Positions 42,691-52,154 of a stretch of 64,000 nt of DNA are shown piece after piece. Origin of the DNA: Confluentibacter sediminis (lineage in GTDB: Bacteria; Bacteroidota; Bacteroidia; Flavobacteriales; Flavobacteriaceae); assembly GCF_003258355.1 (NCBI RefSeq), contig NZ_QKPO01000003.1, positions 124,001 to 188,000 of the forward strand, in the 5' to 3' direction. The notes beneath the pieces were generated by a model that was given only the letters and a program-made list of their open reading frames with translations, had not been told where the DNA came from and made no database searches. Each line of letters begins with the position of its first letter. The stretch's first letter is position 1. A program made the position numbers and the translations under genes.

Positions 42691-43217
42691 AATTGATAAC
42701 CAATACCTATTTGAATATTTCTGTTTTTAGCTTCTATATTTAGTTCTTCATCAAAAATATTTGAAAAACCGTAGGTATATCTAGCATCTACAAATAAGAC
42801 TTCGTTTATTTTGTATTCAGCTGCAGCCACTCCAGAATAAGCAAATTCCCTAATACCATCTAAATACTTGTATACTTTTATTCCAACTTGGGGAGCTATT
42901 CCTATTTTAACTCTCGGACTTAATTTAAACTTAAAGAATATGGGAGCTTGAATATAATCTAAATGCAATTTTTCATCATTAGCTCCTTCAGCAGAAAATT
43001 GTAACTCAGGCACAATGGATACTGAATTAGATAAGCCGTAATCTGCAAAAAAACCAATATACAAACTATTTCTGTGTTTGTTTACCGTATTAGCAGGTAA
43101 GACATCAAAATCTAAATTAGAGATATTGTAACCACCTCTGACTCCGAAGGTCCCACTTTGTGAAAACCCACTTATAGAAGTTATTAGAAGGAATACTAAA
43201 AGTAATAGTCGTTTCAT
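42687..43217 (-). CDS. outer-membrane beta-barrel protein (PorT-like)
   Basis: A 176-residue protein with a signal peptide (LLLLVFLLITSISGFSQ, cleavage near residue 19) and an eight-strand barrel pattern: GTFGVRGGYNISNLDF, SLYIGFFADYGLSNSVSIVPELQFS, FFKFKLSPRVKIGIAPQVGIK and a C-terminal IQIGIGYQF ending in Phe, as is usual for outer-membrane barrels. It belongs to the broad porin/PorT outer-membrane family of Bacteroidota; it is not necessarily the type IX PorT itself. Function is unknown beyond an envelope barrel. Confidence 0.8.
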   Translation of the reverse strand: MKRLLLLVFLLITSISGFSQSGTFGVRGGYNISNLDFDVLPANTVNKHRNSLYIGFFADYGLSNSVSIVPELQFSAEGANDEKLHLDYIQAPIFFKFKLSPRVKIGIAPQVGIKVYKYLDGIREFAYSGVAAAEYKINEVLFVDARYTYGFSNIFDEELNIEAKNRNIQIGIGYQF

Positions 43218-43236
43218 CTGTGATCTTTTATTAACA

Positions 43237-43315
43237 ATTAATTATAGGATGTAATCCCACATAAAACATTTTTGGTTGATATCAACTTATGTTTTATACC
43301 TTATTTATAATTAAT
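43237..43315. repeat. nested inverted repeats around a 12-bp palindrome
   Basis: Three roughly concentric inverted repeats lie in the gap between the barrel gene and ppx: ATTAATTATA/TATAATTAAT (43237-43246 and 43306-43315), ATAAAACAT/ATGTTTTAT (43261-43269 and 43289-43297) and the perfect palindrome GTTGATATCAAC (43275-43286). Together they could fold into a long hairpin or serve as an operator. Confidence 0.5.
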
Positions 43316-43397
43316 AGGATTGGGTTAAAATTTTATTGAAGCGAATATATATGATATAATCAAAATATAAATATTTTAAAAGGTGAAGTGCATAATT

Positions 43398-44303
43398 TTA
43401 CTGTGTATTGCTAGAAACCGTATCGTAATAGATACTTTTAATTATGCCATCAGCCAACCCTATTTTGGGAACATATATGTTTTTTGCGCCGCTCCATTTC
43501 ATAGATGATAAATATATACGCATAGCGGGAATTATAACGTCGGCCCTATCTTGATTCAAATCTAGAACGGTTATACGCTCTTCATAAGAATAACTTTGAA
43601 GAGTATTGAAATAGGACGTTAAATAAAAATAAGTCAATGGTTTTCCAATGGCTTTTCCAGACACCTTAAAAATTTTATTAATGTTGCCGCCAGAACCAAT
43701 AACATCAATCTTATCATAAGGTCTGGCTTTTAATTTAATCCATTCTTCTAATTCTAACCAGGCTTCTTTTTGAACCATGTCATTTAGCAACCTAACGGTG
43801 CCTATTTTAAAAGATTTTGAAGCTACTGGATGTCCTTCATGAATAACTGTGAATTCAGTACTACCACCACCTACATCGACATATAAATACGTTTTATTGT
43901 TATCTATATACTTATTTAAATCTGTAGCAGCAATAATAGCAGCTTCTTCTTCACCTTCAATAACATCTATTTGAATTCCTGATTTTTTAAGCACTAAATC
44001 AACGACCTCTCTTCCATTTAAGGATTCTCGCATTGCAGACGTCGCACAAGCTTTGTATTTAACTACTTTATGGGATTTCATAAGGAGTCTAAAAGCTTTC
44101 ATGGTGTCTATTAAGCGTTCTGTATTCTCTACAGAAATTTTATTTGACAAAAAAACATCTGTTCCCAAACGTATTGGAACTCGCACTAAGGAGTTTTTCT
44201 TAAATTGTGTTGGTATGCCTTCTTGCTCAATGATATTTGAAATAAGCAATCTTACAGCATTAGAGCCAATATCTATGGCAGCATATTTTTTTATTGAGAG
44301 CAT
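43398..44303 (-). CDS. ppx: exopolyphosphatase (Ppx/GppA family)
   Basis: A 301-residue member of the actin-like Ppx/GppA family: AAIDIGSNAVRLLI near the start (phosphate-binding loop 1), ATSAMRES, IEGEEEAAIIAA, VDVGGGSTEFTVI (loop 2) and VIGSGGNINKI. It degrades inorganic polyphosphate or pppGpp. It is short, lacking the C-terminal HD-like domain of E. coli Ppx, which is usual in Bacteroidota. It lies directly downstream of ppk1 (one base between the genes), so synthesis and breakdown of polyphosphate are encoded together. Confidence 0.9.
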   Translation of the reverse strand: MLSIKKYAAIDIGSNAVRLLISNIIEQEGIPTQFKKNSLVRVPIRLGTDVFLSNKISVENTERLIDTMKAFRLLMKSHKVVKYKACATSAMRESLNGREVVDLVLKKSGIQIDVIEGEEEAAIIAATDLNKYIDNNKTYLYVDVGGGSTEFTVIHEGHPVASKSFKIGTVRLLNDMVQKEAWLELEEWIKLKARPYDKIDVIGSGGNINKIFKVSGKAIGKPLTYFYLTSYFNTLQSYSYEERITVLDLNQDRADVIIPAMRIYLSSMKWSGAKNIYVPKIGLADGIIKSIYYDTVSSNTQ

Positions 44304-44304
44304 A

Positions 44305-46368
44305 TTAGTTTTCTATCTTTTTTAAATAATAGTCGTAAGTAGCAATTTGAGATCTCACTGCTTGATCGTTATTAATTTTATATTCATTGACATGTGGTGT
44401 GTTAATCAATCTAGCTTTTACATTATCCCTCCAGCATATATTAAACGTATCAATAATTTCTTTTTTAATATCTTCATCATAAATGGGACAACTGACTTCT
44501 ACTCTATTGTCTATATTTCTTGTCATCCAATCTGCAGATGAGATATAAATTTTAGCATCTCTGTCATTGCCAAAAATATAAACCCTAGAATGTTCTAGAA
44601 ATTTATCTACGACACTTATTACGCTTATATGTTCGCTCATGCCTTCAATACCAGGAATTAAACAACAAATACCTCTTACTATCATATCTATTTTAACCCC
44701 AGCTTTACTTGCTTCATATAATTTATCAATAACTAGATAGCTAGTGATGCTATTCATTTTTAATCTTATATAACCTCCCATACCTGCTTTGGCAAGAATA
44801 ATTTGTTCATCAATCAATTTAAAAATAGCTTTTTTAGTATAATGTGGTGATGTAATAATGTGTTTATATCTATAAATTTTATAGTTCGTATCAAAAAACA
44901 TAAACACTTTTGTAATATCTTTTAAAATACTTTGGTTTGATGTAAATAATGTATAATCTGTATAAACTTTTGCTGTGGATTCGTTAAAATTACCTGTACT
45001 TACAAAACCATAACGTACTGTTTTTTTACTTTCTTCTCGCTCAATAACACACATTTTGCTATGTACTTTTAATCCTTGGACACCAAAAATTAAATTAACG
45101 CCACCTTCTTGCATTTGCTGTGCATAATTAATGTTAGCCTCTTCATCAAATCTCGCTTGAAGTTCTATAGATACCGTTACACTTTTTCCGTTTAGGGCAG
45201 CATTAATTAAAGAACTGGCTATATGTGATATTTCAGCTAAACGATATATGGTGATTTTAATGGTTTTTACCTTCGGGTCTAAAGCGGCTTCTCTTAAAAA
45301 TTTAACTACATAAGAAAATGTATGGTAAGGCGCATAAAGTAAATAATCTTTTTTAGCAATAGCTTCAAAAATACTATTTTCTAGACTTAATCCCTGAATG
45401 GGTAATGATTCGATTTTTTGATATAGTAAATCCTGCCTTCCCATGCTGGGGAATTTCATGTAATCACGCCTGTTATGATAACGTCCTCCAGGAATAATAC
45501 TATCCGTTTCTGTAATACCCATTTTACTCATTAAAAAGCGCAGGGTTTCGTCTTCTATAGTTTTATCATAAACAAATCTAACAGGCTCTCCTATTTGTCT
45601 ATGCTTTACACTGTCTGAAATTTTCTCAATAAAACTCTTGCTTAAATCACTTTCAAAATCAAGTTCCGCATCTCGGGTAATTTTAATCATATGAGCAGAA
45701 ATGCTCTTATAATTAAAAATATTAAAAATATCGCTAAGGCAATAACGAAGTAAATCATCTATCATGATAATAAAATCCTTTCCTCCGTATTTTGGAAGTT
45801 CAACAAAACGATTTATTGATTTTGGAATTTCTATGAGTGCAAATTGGTTGGAATCATCATTCATTAGCATTCTTACCGCCAAATAGGCCGCACTATCTTT
45901 TAAATTAGGAAGTGTCACTAAATCATTTAAAATAATAGTTACTAAAGCTGGACTTACTTTTTGAATGAAATATTTTTTTATAAAATCATGATGTTTCCAA
46001 CTAATATTTGTTTCATCAATGATATTGATATTTTCATCTTTTAAGCGGTTTTCTATAGCAGACAGAACCTCTAAACTCTCCGTTTGTTGGTCTATAACTA
46101 TTCTGGTTATAATTTCAAGCAATTCTTCGGCTCTAATACCCCCGAGTTCATTTTTCGCCCCTTTTCCAGCTTCAACAATACGCTTTACGGTAGCATATCT
46201 AACTTTAAAAAACTCATCTAGATTATTCGAAAAAATCCCTAAAAATCGCAATCTCTCTATTAATGGAACTCTTTCATCGGAAGCCTCTTGAAGAACTCTT
46301 CCATTAAATTGCAGCCAACTTATCTCTCTGTTTATGTAAGTATTATTAAGGCTTTCATTTGTAATCAT
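44305..46368 (-). CDS. ppk1: polyphosphate kinase 1
   Basis: A 687-residue polyphosphate kinase from ATG 46368 (an upstream TTG at 46374 is less likely). It opens with INREISWLQFNGRVLQEA, as in the family, and contains the autophosphorylated His436 in GLKVHSKMCVI, the ATP-binding YGFVSTGNFNES, and a second PLD-like half with SADWMTRN and VEVSCPIYD. It reversibly transfers phosphate from ATP to polyphosphate at the inner membrane. It forms a leftward unit with ppx and lies downstream of sixA. Confidence 0.95.
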   Translation of the reverse strand: MITNESLNNTYINREISWLQFNGRVLQEASDERVPLIERLRFLGIFSNNLDEFFKVRYATVKRIVEAGKGAKNELGGIRAEELLEIITRIVIDQQTESLEVLSAIENRLKDENINIIDETNISWKHHDFIKKYFIQKVSPALVTIILNDLVTLPNLKDSAAYLAVRMLMNDDSNQFALIEIPKSINRFVELPKYGGKDFIIMIDDLLRYCLSDIFNIFNYKSISAHMIKITRDAELDFESDLSKSFIEKISDSVKHRQIGEPVRFVYDKTIEDETLRFLMSKMGITETDSIIPGGRYHNRRDYMKFPSMGRQDLLYQKIESLPIQGLSLENSIFEAIAKKDYLLYAPYHTFSYVVKFLREAALDPKVKTIKITIYRLAEISHIASSLINAALNGKSVTVSIELQARFDEEANINYAQQMQEGGVNLIFGVQGLKVHSKMCVIEREESKKTVRYGFVSTGNFNESTAKVYTDYTLFTSNQSILKDITKVFMFFDTNYKIYRYKHIITSPHYTKKAIFKLIDEQIILAKAGMGGYIRLKMNSITSYLVIDKLYEASKAGVKIDMIVRGICCLIPGIEGMSEHISVISVVDKFLEHSRVYIFGNDRDAKIYISSADWMTRNIDNRVEVSCPIYDEDIKKEIIDTFNICWRDNVKARLINTPHVNEYKINNDQAVRSQIATYDYYLKKIEN

Positions 46369-46390
46369 TAGCAATTTGTATAATATATTA

Positions 46391-46398
46391 CAAATATA
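46391..46398 (-). promoter_or_regulatory. possible -7 box of ppk1
   Basis: The minus strand reads TATATTTG, 23 bases before ATG 46368; this spacing supports that ATG over the TTG at 46374. No -33 box is clear. Confidence 0.4.
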
Positions 46399-46424
46399 TT
46401 CTATTTTAAACTTAATATTAAAGC

Positions 46425-46910
46425 TTAATGTTTTAAATCCCTTGGAAAAATAGTATTAATTGTTTTTCCTAATTTTAAATCCTTCCAATTAAGAATATCA
46501 AATTCAATAATTACAACACCAGATGTTGGTACATTATCTATATGCTTGTCTCCAAATTTGTTTACAAAATATGTAATGGCATGATTGTGACCAAAAATCA
46601 TTAATTCCTTATATATATCATTACAAGATTTAATCACTTTAATTAACTTCTCTCCAGAAAAATCATATAGATCATGATTTAAATACAATTTATCCGTATC
46701 AATGTTTAGGTTTGATATAAAAATATTGGCTGTCGACCTTGCTCTTAAAGCATCGCTTGATAATACCAATTCTGGATTTAATTTGTCTTTAAGTTCATTG
46801 GATACTTTATGTGCGTCCTTTAAACCTCTATCATTCAAAGGTCTCTCATGGTCAACGACATCATATTCCCAAGAGGATTTTGCATGTCTGGCAATAATTA
46901 ATTTTTTCAT
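46425..46910 (-). CDS. sixA: SixA-like histidine phosphatase
   Basis: A 161-residue phosphoglycerate-mutase-superfamily phosphatase. The catalytic RHG is RHAKSSWEY (RHA variant, His at about residue 8) and the second His lies in FGHNHAITYF (about 110). E. coli SixA removes phosphate from phosphohistidine of the ArcB and PtsO phosphotransfer proteins. This protein has the same length and RHAKSSW form, but its partner is unknown. It is upstream of ppk1 on the same strand. Confidence 0.85.
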   Translation of the reverse strand: MKKLIIARHAKSSWEYDVVDHERPLNDRGLKDAHKVSNELKDKLNPELVLSSDALRARSTANIFISNLNIDTDKLYLNHDLYDFSGEKLIKVIKSCNDIYKELMIFGHNHAITYFVNKFGDKHIDNVPTSGVVIIEFDILNWKDLKLGKTINTIFPRDLKH

Positions 46911-47472
46911 AAAATTCGATTAAATGCAATTAACGTCGATTAAAAGTTGTTTTTATCGACGTAATTCAATTTATTTATATAATTTAGCTATTAAATTTAA
47001 AATAAAAAGATTATGATATAAAGATAAGAGGGGTTAAATTTATGATTAATAATTAACAATGGATAAATGGTAGGCAATTAACGTTAAAATGAAAGCGCTA
47101 TTCTCTTTATCGGATTTATTAGGCATTAAACATTTTTTTTTGATTTAATTCTAACATATACGTTGCTTTGTTCTAGATATAATTGAAAATTATGACCCCA
47201 AATCTAATTTCATATCTAAGAACATTGTTAAGAAGGTTCTTATTTCCTCACAGTTTTTCCCTCAAAAACTTTATTTTTTGTTTTGAATTAGTTAAAAAAT
47301 AACTGGTTAAATTAATTATGTTTTAAATTATTTAAAAATGAATCACATCATAAAAAAACGATCATTAACAAACTTTTACAGTTTTCTATTAATATTTAGT
47401 ACATATTTTTTTAACTGAAAAACTTGGTCACAAGAACACGATCTATAAAGTCAATTAAAACAATTAAACCCA
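46911..47472. other. long AT-rich gap before the adhesin operon
   Basis: The 562 bases between divergent sixA and the adhesin gene hold no recognisable gene. Visible items are a 7-bp inverted repeat (TAAGAAC 47217-47223, GTTCTTA 47236-47242) and a 26-codon frame at 47338-47418 that reads like a signal peptide and then stops. No clear TAnnTTTG box was found on the plus strand close to the adhesin start, so its promoter is unplaced. Confidence 0.5.
47338..47418 (+). pseudogene. signal-peptide-like fragment, possible decayed gene start
   Basis: ATG 47338 gives a basic N-terminus followed by a hydrophobic stretch (FYSFLLIFSTYFFN) and then TGA at 47416. The frame continues past the stop with KTWSQEHDL, like the usual end of a signal peptide (WSQ-E), before a second stop. 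It looks like the remains of a secreted-protein gene whose signal peptide has been interrupted, but it is short enough to be chance. Confidence 0.3.
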
Positions 47473-50400
47473 ATGAAAAAACTTTACAATAAAGACACAT
47501 TTACTAATAGCAATTCAATTAGACTGGTATTGTTAGCTGTTTTGATTTTAACATGTACTTTTAAAAGTTATGGTCAAGTAAGAGTGCCTTTTACACCAAG
47601 AACTTCTATAACAACTCCATCATCAACAGTTTATCATGTGAAAGGGGATTTTACAATGATTGGAAATACAAATCTAACTCTTGAAACTTATTCTGATGAG
47701 GGCACCAATGAATCTAATATGGAGTATGTTGATGTAGATGATGATGATACAACTTTGAACTCATCTTCAGCTACATTAACCTTATCTAATGAAGACGGTG
47801 CTATCCCTGAATGTTCTAATATTATTTATGCGGGTTTGTATTGGACAGGAAGAGCATTTGCAGAAGGACAAACTGATACCAATACATTTCAAGTAACTAA
47901 AAATAGTTTAACAAAAACTCTTGATAAACGTAGCGTTTTATTAAAAGGTCCAAGTTCTGCAAATTATACACAAATCTCAGCTATTAATACTACGACGGAT
48001 AACAAAAACATCTATTTCCCATCTGGAGAAGATAAAAATATATATTCTGCTTATGCGGAAATTACCGATTATGTTATTGAAAATGGTATTGGAGAATATT
48101 TTGTGGCTGATATAGCCACGAGAGAAGGTAGTGCTGATGCTACTGGTTTTTTTGGAGGTTGGGGTTTAGTTGTTGTTTATGAAAACTCAAAGATGAAATG
48201 GAGGGATGTGACAGTTTTTGATGGACATGCATTTGTAAATAATAATGAAACAATGGATAATTATGATATAACCATTAGTGGTTTTAATGCGGTAAAAAGC
48301 GGAAATGTAAATGTTAAAATTGGTTTAATGGCTGGTGAAGGTGATGTTCCTTGGACTGAAGATTATTTCCAAATTTTAAGACAAGATAATGATACTTATC
48401 AAAATTTAAGTCATACTGGTAATACAGAAACAAATTTTTTCAATTCCTCAATACAAACAGGAGGCAACCCTCGTAACCCCAATTTGAAAAATAATACAGG
48501 TATAGATATAGCAATGTTTAATATTGATAATACCAATAATGGTATTATTGCAAATAACCAAACATCAACAAGATTTAGATATGGCTCGACTTTGGATACA
48601 TATACTATATTTAATCTAACCTTTGCAATAGATTCTTATGTTCCAGAACCGGAAGGTGTTTTAACCACTACCTCCATTAATGGCAATGCCAATCCTCCTA
48701 TTGAGTCCGTACAACCTGGAGAATATGTAGATTATAAAATTGAAATAAAAAACAAAGGTACTGAAGCATTAAATAATGCCGTCATGACGATACCACTACC
48801 TGTATCGGTAAATCCAGATGCCTTAATTATAGATTATAATACTTATGCACCATTTTCAACTGTAAACGAACCAACTTATGATCCTAATTTAGGAGTAAAT
48901 GGATCTATTGTATGGAATCTTGGTACCTTACCTCTTTTACAGGACGTAGAGAAAGTGTTAGCTGATATTGAATTTAGACTTACTTCTACAACAAATTGTG
49001 CTATTTTAAGTGATCCAAATGATGGTTTGAATATTAGCCTGAATGGCGTTATTACTGGTGTAGGTGCAACTTCAAATGTATCATTCAACCGTAATCTAAT
49101 TCAAGGATATGAAACTTCGGGGCAATGTATAGGTGAATCTATACCAGCTCCAAAAATCATCATCATAGATTCCGATGCTTATATAAATGAAGCACCAACA
49201 GCCTCAAACCCATTACCATCAATTACTGTAGAATGTTTTGGTGATATACCTGCCCCAGATCCAAATGTGGTGATAGGTGAAGCCGATAATTCAGGCATAG
49301 CCCCCAAAGTCACTTTCGTTTCTGATGTGTCAGATGGAGGTAATAATCCCGAAATAATAACAAGAACCTATAGTGTTACCGATGATTGTGGGAATTCAAT
49401 AAATGTTATGCAAACAATCACAATAAAGGACACAACTGCTCCTGTTGCACCAACGCTTGCCGACTTAACTGGTGAGTGTTCCGTAACCGCAACCGCTCCT
49501 ACCACCACGGACACTTGTGCTGGAACTATTACTGGAACCACTACTGATCCTTTAACGTATTCAACCCAAGGGACCTTTATTATTAACTGGATCTTTGATG
49601 ATGGTAACGGCAATAGTATCACTGTTCAACAGAATGTTATCGTTAAAGATACAACTGCTCCTGTTGCACCAACGCTTGCCGACTTAACTGGTGAGTGTTC
49701 TGTAACCGTGATCGCTCCTACTACAACGGACAATTGTGCTGGAACTATTACTGGAACCACTACTGATCCTTTAACGTATTCAACCAAAGGGACCTTTATT
49801 ATTAACTGGATCTTTGATGATGGTAACGGCAATAGTATCACTGTTCAACAGAATGTTATCGTTAAAGATACAACTGCTCCTGTTGCACCAACGCTTGCCG
49901 ACTTAACTGGTGAGTGTTCTGTAACCGTGATCGCTCCTACTACAACGGACAATTGTGCTGGAACTATTACTGGAACCACTACTGATCCTTTAACGTATTC
50001 AACCCAAGGGACCTTTATTATTAACTGGACCTTTGATGATGGTAACGACAATAGTGTCACTGTTCAACAGAATGTTATTGTAACAGATATGACGAAACCA
50101 ACTTTTGTTGAGTCCTTACCTGTTGATATTACTGTAGAATGTGATGCTATTCCTGTAGCAGAAATATTAACAGCAGCCGATAATTGTGGAACTGCTAGTG
50201 TTACTTTTAATGAAGAAAAAATTGATGGAAGCTGTATTTCTAACTATATTTTAAAGCGTACGTGGACAGCGACAGATGCTTCTGGATTAACCGAAACTTA
50301 TACGCAAACAATAACAGTTGAGGATACAAAAGCACCAACAGTTACGACTCCTTTTGACGAGGTGTTAAATGTAAGTTGCGCTAATATTCCAGAGGTACCA

Positions 50401-51204
50401 TCTTTAGAATTTACGGATGGTTGTTCAGGGAATGTAACAGTTACATTTGAGGAAACAAATTCATTTAATGAAACGTCAATTTCTGATTATCAAATTGTAA
50501 GAACATGGACAGCAACAGATGCCTGTGGTAATTTTGATACGTTCATTCAAACAGTTAATGTAACTATGGAAGAAGTCGTTTCACAAATTACAGCAGAAGA
50601 CAGATGTTACGATGATGGTGTTGTAGATTTAAATAATTATTTAAGTGGCACTAATTTAAACGGTACTTGGGAGATTATTCAAGGAGATTTAACAGCTACA
50701 TTAACCGACAGTGTTTTTGATCCAACAAAATTATCTATTAATGCTAATTTCCTTCCACAAGATGGAGGTATCGATTATGTATTTAGATACACAACAATTG
50801 AAAATGGCTGTATCAGTATTACAGAATTAACGATGAATATCAATGCTGATTGTGATGTGCTACCTTGCCAAGATACGGATGTTATAATTTCAAAAGCCGT
50901 AACACCTAATGGAGATTTTAGAAATGATGCGTTATTTGTTTCACTGAATGGGTTTTGTGGATTCAAAGCCCACGTAAAAATATTCAATAGATGGGGAGCA
51001 TTAGTTTTTGAATCCAATAACTATCCTGTTGTAGATGATATTGAAGATGTACAAGTTCCTCCCGCGAATAGTTGGGACGGAAGTTCTAAATCGCATATAG
51101 GAGCTGCCGATAAATTACCAAACGGGACTTATTATTACATAATAACTTTCGAAAATAGTGGCTTCAAACCATTTACAGGCCCAATTTACTTAGCAACCAA
51201 ATAA
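47473..51204 (+). CDS. large surface adhesin with type IX (type B) C-terminal domain
   Basis: A 1243-residue protein with a signal peptide (LLAVLILTCTFKSYGQ), an N-terminal region (about 30-410) rich in beta-strands with SANYTQIS and a DUF11-like segment near 400-560 (ESVQPGEYVDYKIEIKN), then HYR/Ig-like repeats (about 575-1030). Three tandem repeats of 73 residues occupy 653-871. The C-terminal part (about 1140-1243: VTPNGDFRNDALFV, KIFNRWGALVFE, LPNGTYYYIITF, GPIYLATK) is a gliding-motility-associated C-terminal domain that directs export by the type IX system to the cell surface. It heads an operon with PorP/SprF and two PorE-like genes. Confidence 0.9.
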   Translation: MKKLYNKDTFTNSNSIRLVLLAVLILTCTFKSYGQVRVPFTPRTSITTPSSTVYHVKGDFTMIGNTNLTLETYSDEGTNESNMEYVDVDDDDTTLNSSSATLTLSNEDGAIPECSNIIYAGLYWTGRAFAEGQTDTNTFQVTKNSLTKTLDKRSVLLKGPSSANYTQISAINTTTDNKNIYFPSGEDKNIYSAYAEITDYVIENGIGEYFVADIATREGSADATGFFGGWGLVVVYENSKMKWRDVTVFDGHAFVNNNETMDNYDITISGFNAVKSGNVNVKIGLMAGEGDVPWTEDYFQILRQDNDTYQNLSHTGNTETNFFNSSIQTGGNPRNPNLKNNTGIDIAMFNIDNTNNGIIANNQTSTRFRYGSTLDTYTIFNLTFAIDSYVPEPEGVLTTTSINGNANPPIESVQPGEYVDYKIEIKNKGTEALNNAVMTIPLPVSVNPDALIIDYNTYAPFSTVNEPTYDPNLGVNGSIVWNLGTLPLLQDVEKVLADIEFRLTSTTNCAILSDPNDGLNISLNGVITGVGATSNVSFNRNLIQGYETSGQCIGESIPAPKIIIIDSDAYINEAPTASNPLPSITVECFGDIPAPDPNVVIGEADNSGIAPKVTFVSDVSDGGNNPEIITRTYSVTDDCGNSINVMQTITIKDTTAPVAPTLADLTGECSVTATAPTTTDTCAGTITGTTTDPLTYSTQGTFIINWIFDDGNGNSITVQQNVIVKDTTAPVAPTLADLTGECSVTVIAPTTTDNCAGTITGTTTDPLTYSTKGTFIINWIFDDGNGNSITVQQNVIVKDTTAPVAPTLADLTGECSVTVIAPTTTDNCAGTITGTTTDPLTYSTQGTFIINWTFDDGNDNSVTVQQNVIVTDMTKPTFVESLPVDITVECDAIPVAEILTAADNCGTASVTFNEEKIDGSCISNYILKRTWTATDASGLTETYTQTITVEDTKAPTVTTPFDEVLNVSCANIPEVPSLEFTDGCSGNVTVTFEETNSFNETSISDYQIVRTWTATDACGNFDTFIQTVNVTMEEVVSQITAEDRCYDDGVVDLNNYLSGTNLNGTWEIIQGDLTATLTDSVFDPTKLSINANFLPQDGGIDYVFRYTTIENGCISITELTMNINADCDVLPCQDTDVIISKAVTPNGDFRNDALFVSLNGFCGFKAHVKIFNRWGALVFESNNYPVVDDIEDVQVPPANSWDGSSKSHIGAADKLPNGTYYYIITFENSGFKPFTGPIYLATK
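49429..50085 (+). repeat. three tandem 219-bp repeats within the adhesin gene
   Basis: Units start at 49429, 49648 and 49867, each 219 bases (73 codons), and begin with DTTAPVAPTLADLTGECSV. By eye, units 2 and 3 differ at about seven bases and units 1 and 2 at about nine, with the reading frame kept. The near identity at DNA level, including synonymous positions, points to recent duplication or gene conversion. A diverged fourth unit (DMTKPTFVESLPVDI) follows at 50086. Confidence 0.95.
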
Positions 51205-51216
51205 AAACATTAACCT

Positions 51217-52137
51217 ATGAAACTTATAAAAAATTATATAATAGCTATAGCACTGTTTAGTTGTACGGTTGGGATGGCACAACAATTGCCACAATTTACA
51301 CAGTATATGTACAACACCATTTCTATAAACCCTGCCTACGCAGGTAGTAGAGATGCCTTGAGTATCATTGCATTGCACAGAAGTCAATGGGTTGGTTTTG
51401 ATGGTGGTCCAACCACTCAAACATTATCAATTCATACACCATTAAGAAATGATAGAATTGGTTTAGGTTTATCATTTATCGAAGATGATTTGGGACCTGA
51501 AAATTTTTCATATTTGTATGGGGATTTTTCATACGCCATTCCTACGGGAAAAACCGGAAAATTAGCCTTTGGTATTAAAGCTGGTTTTACACAATATAGC
51601 TTAGATGCAGATTTTAGAGAATATGAAAAATTTGATCCGTTAATTTTAGGTATTGAGAACCGTTGGACACCCAATATAGGTTTAGGCGTCTATTACAGTA
51701 CAAATAAACTATATTTTGGTTTATCTGCTCCGAGATTATTAAATACAGACAGAAATAAAGAACAAGGTTTTGAAGCGTTGGAACGTATTAGTTACTATGG
51801 TACTGCTGGTTATGTGTTTGATTTTAGCCAAGCCATAAAATTCAAACCAGCCATCATGGTTAAAGCCACTAATGGTGCCCCTGTATCATATGATTTTACA
51901 GGAAACTTTTTATTTAATGAAAAGTTATGGCTTGGAGCCTCTTACAGATTGAACAAAGAGACTGCTGCCATTGGAGGCCTTATAGATTTTCAGATATCCC
52001 GACAATTACGTATTGGATACTCTTATGAAAAACCCATCTCAGATATAAGAGCTTACACAAGTGGCACTCATGAAGCTTTAATTATTTACGAATTCAAATT
52101 CTTAAGTTCTAAGTTAAAATCACCTAGATACTTTTAA
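51217..52137 (+). CDS. PorP/SprF family type IX secretion membrane protein
   Basis: A 306-residue outer-membrane protein with a signal peptide (IAIALFSCTVGMAQ, cleavage near residue 21) and the family opening LPQFTQYMYNTISINPAYAGSRDALS, followed by RSQWVGFDGGPTTQ and a beta-barrel pattern to the C-terminus. SprF helps export or anchor SprB-like adhesins through the type IX system; members next to adhesin genes usually serve that partner. It lies 12 bases after the adhesin gene, so it is probably dedicated to it. Confidence 0.92.
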   Translation: MKLIKNYIIAIALFSCTVGMAQQLPQFTQYMYNTISINPAYAGSRDALSIIALHRSQWVGFDGGPTTQTLSIHTPLRNDRIGLGLSFIEDDLGPENFSYLYGDFSYAIPTGKTGKLAFGIKAGFTQYSLDADFREYEKFDPLILGIENRWTPNIGLGVYYSTNKLYFGLSAPRLLNTDRNKEQGFEALERISYYGTAGYVFDFSQAIKFKPAIMVKATNGAPVSYDFTGNFLFNEKLWLGASYRLNKETAAIGGLIDFQISRQLRIGYSYEKPISDIRAYTSGTHEALIIYEFKFLSSKLKSPRYF

Positions 52138-52154
52138 AAAAGAATCAATCAACT

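Noticed and set aside
48876-50060. Four minus-strand ORFs over the adhesin repeats, three of them near-identical in sequence
   Set aside because: They are antisense shadows created by the tandem repeats; the repeated appearance comes from the 219-bp units, not from duplicated genes.
47473-51204. Phage tail fibre or toxin reading of the repeat protein
   Set aside because: The signal peptide, HYR-like modules, gliding-type C-terminal domain and adjacent PorP/SprF and PorE-like genes fit a type IX surface adhesin; no phage genes are near.
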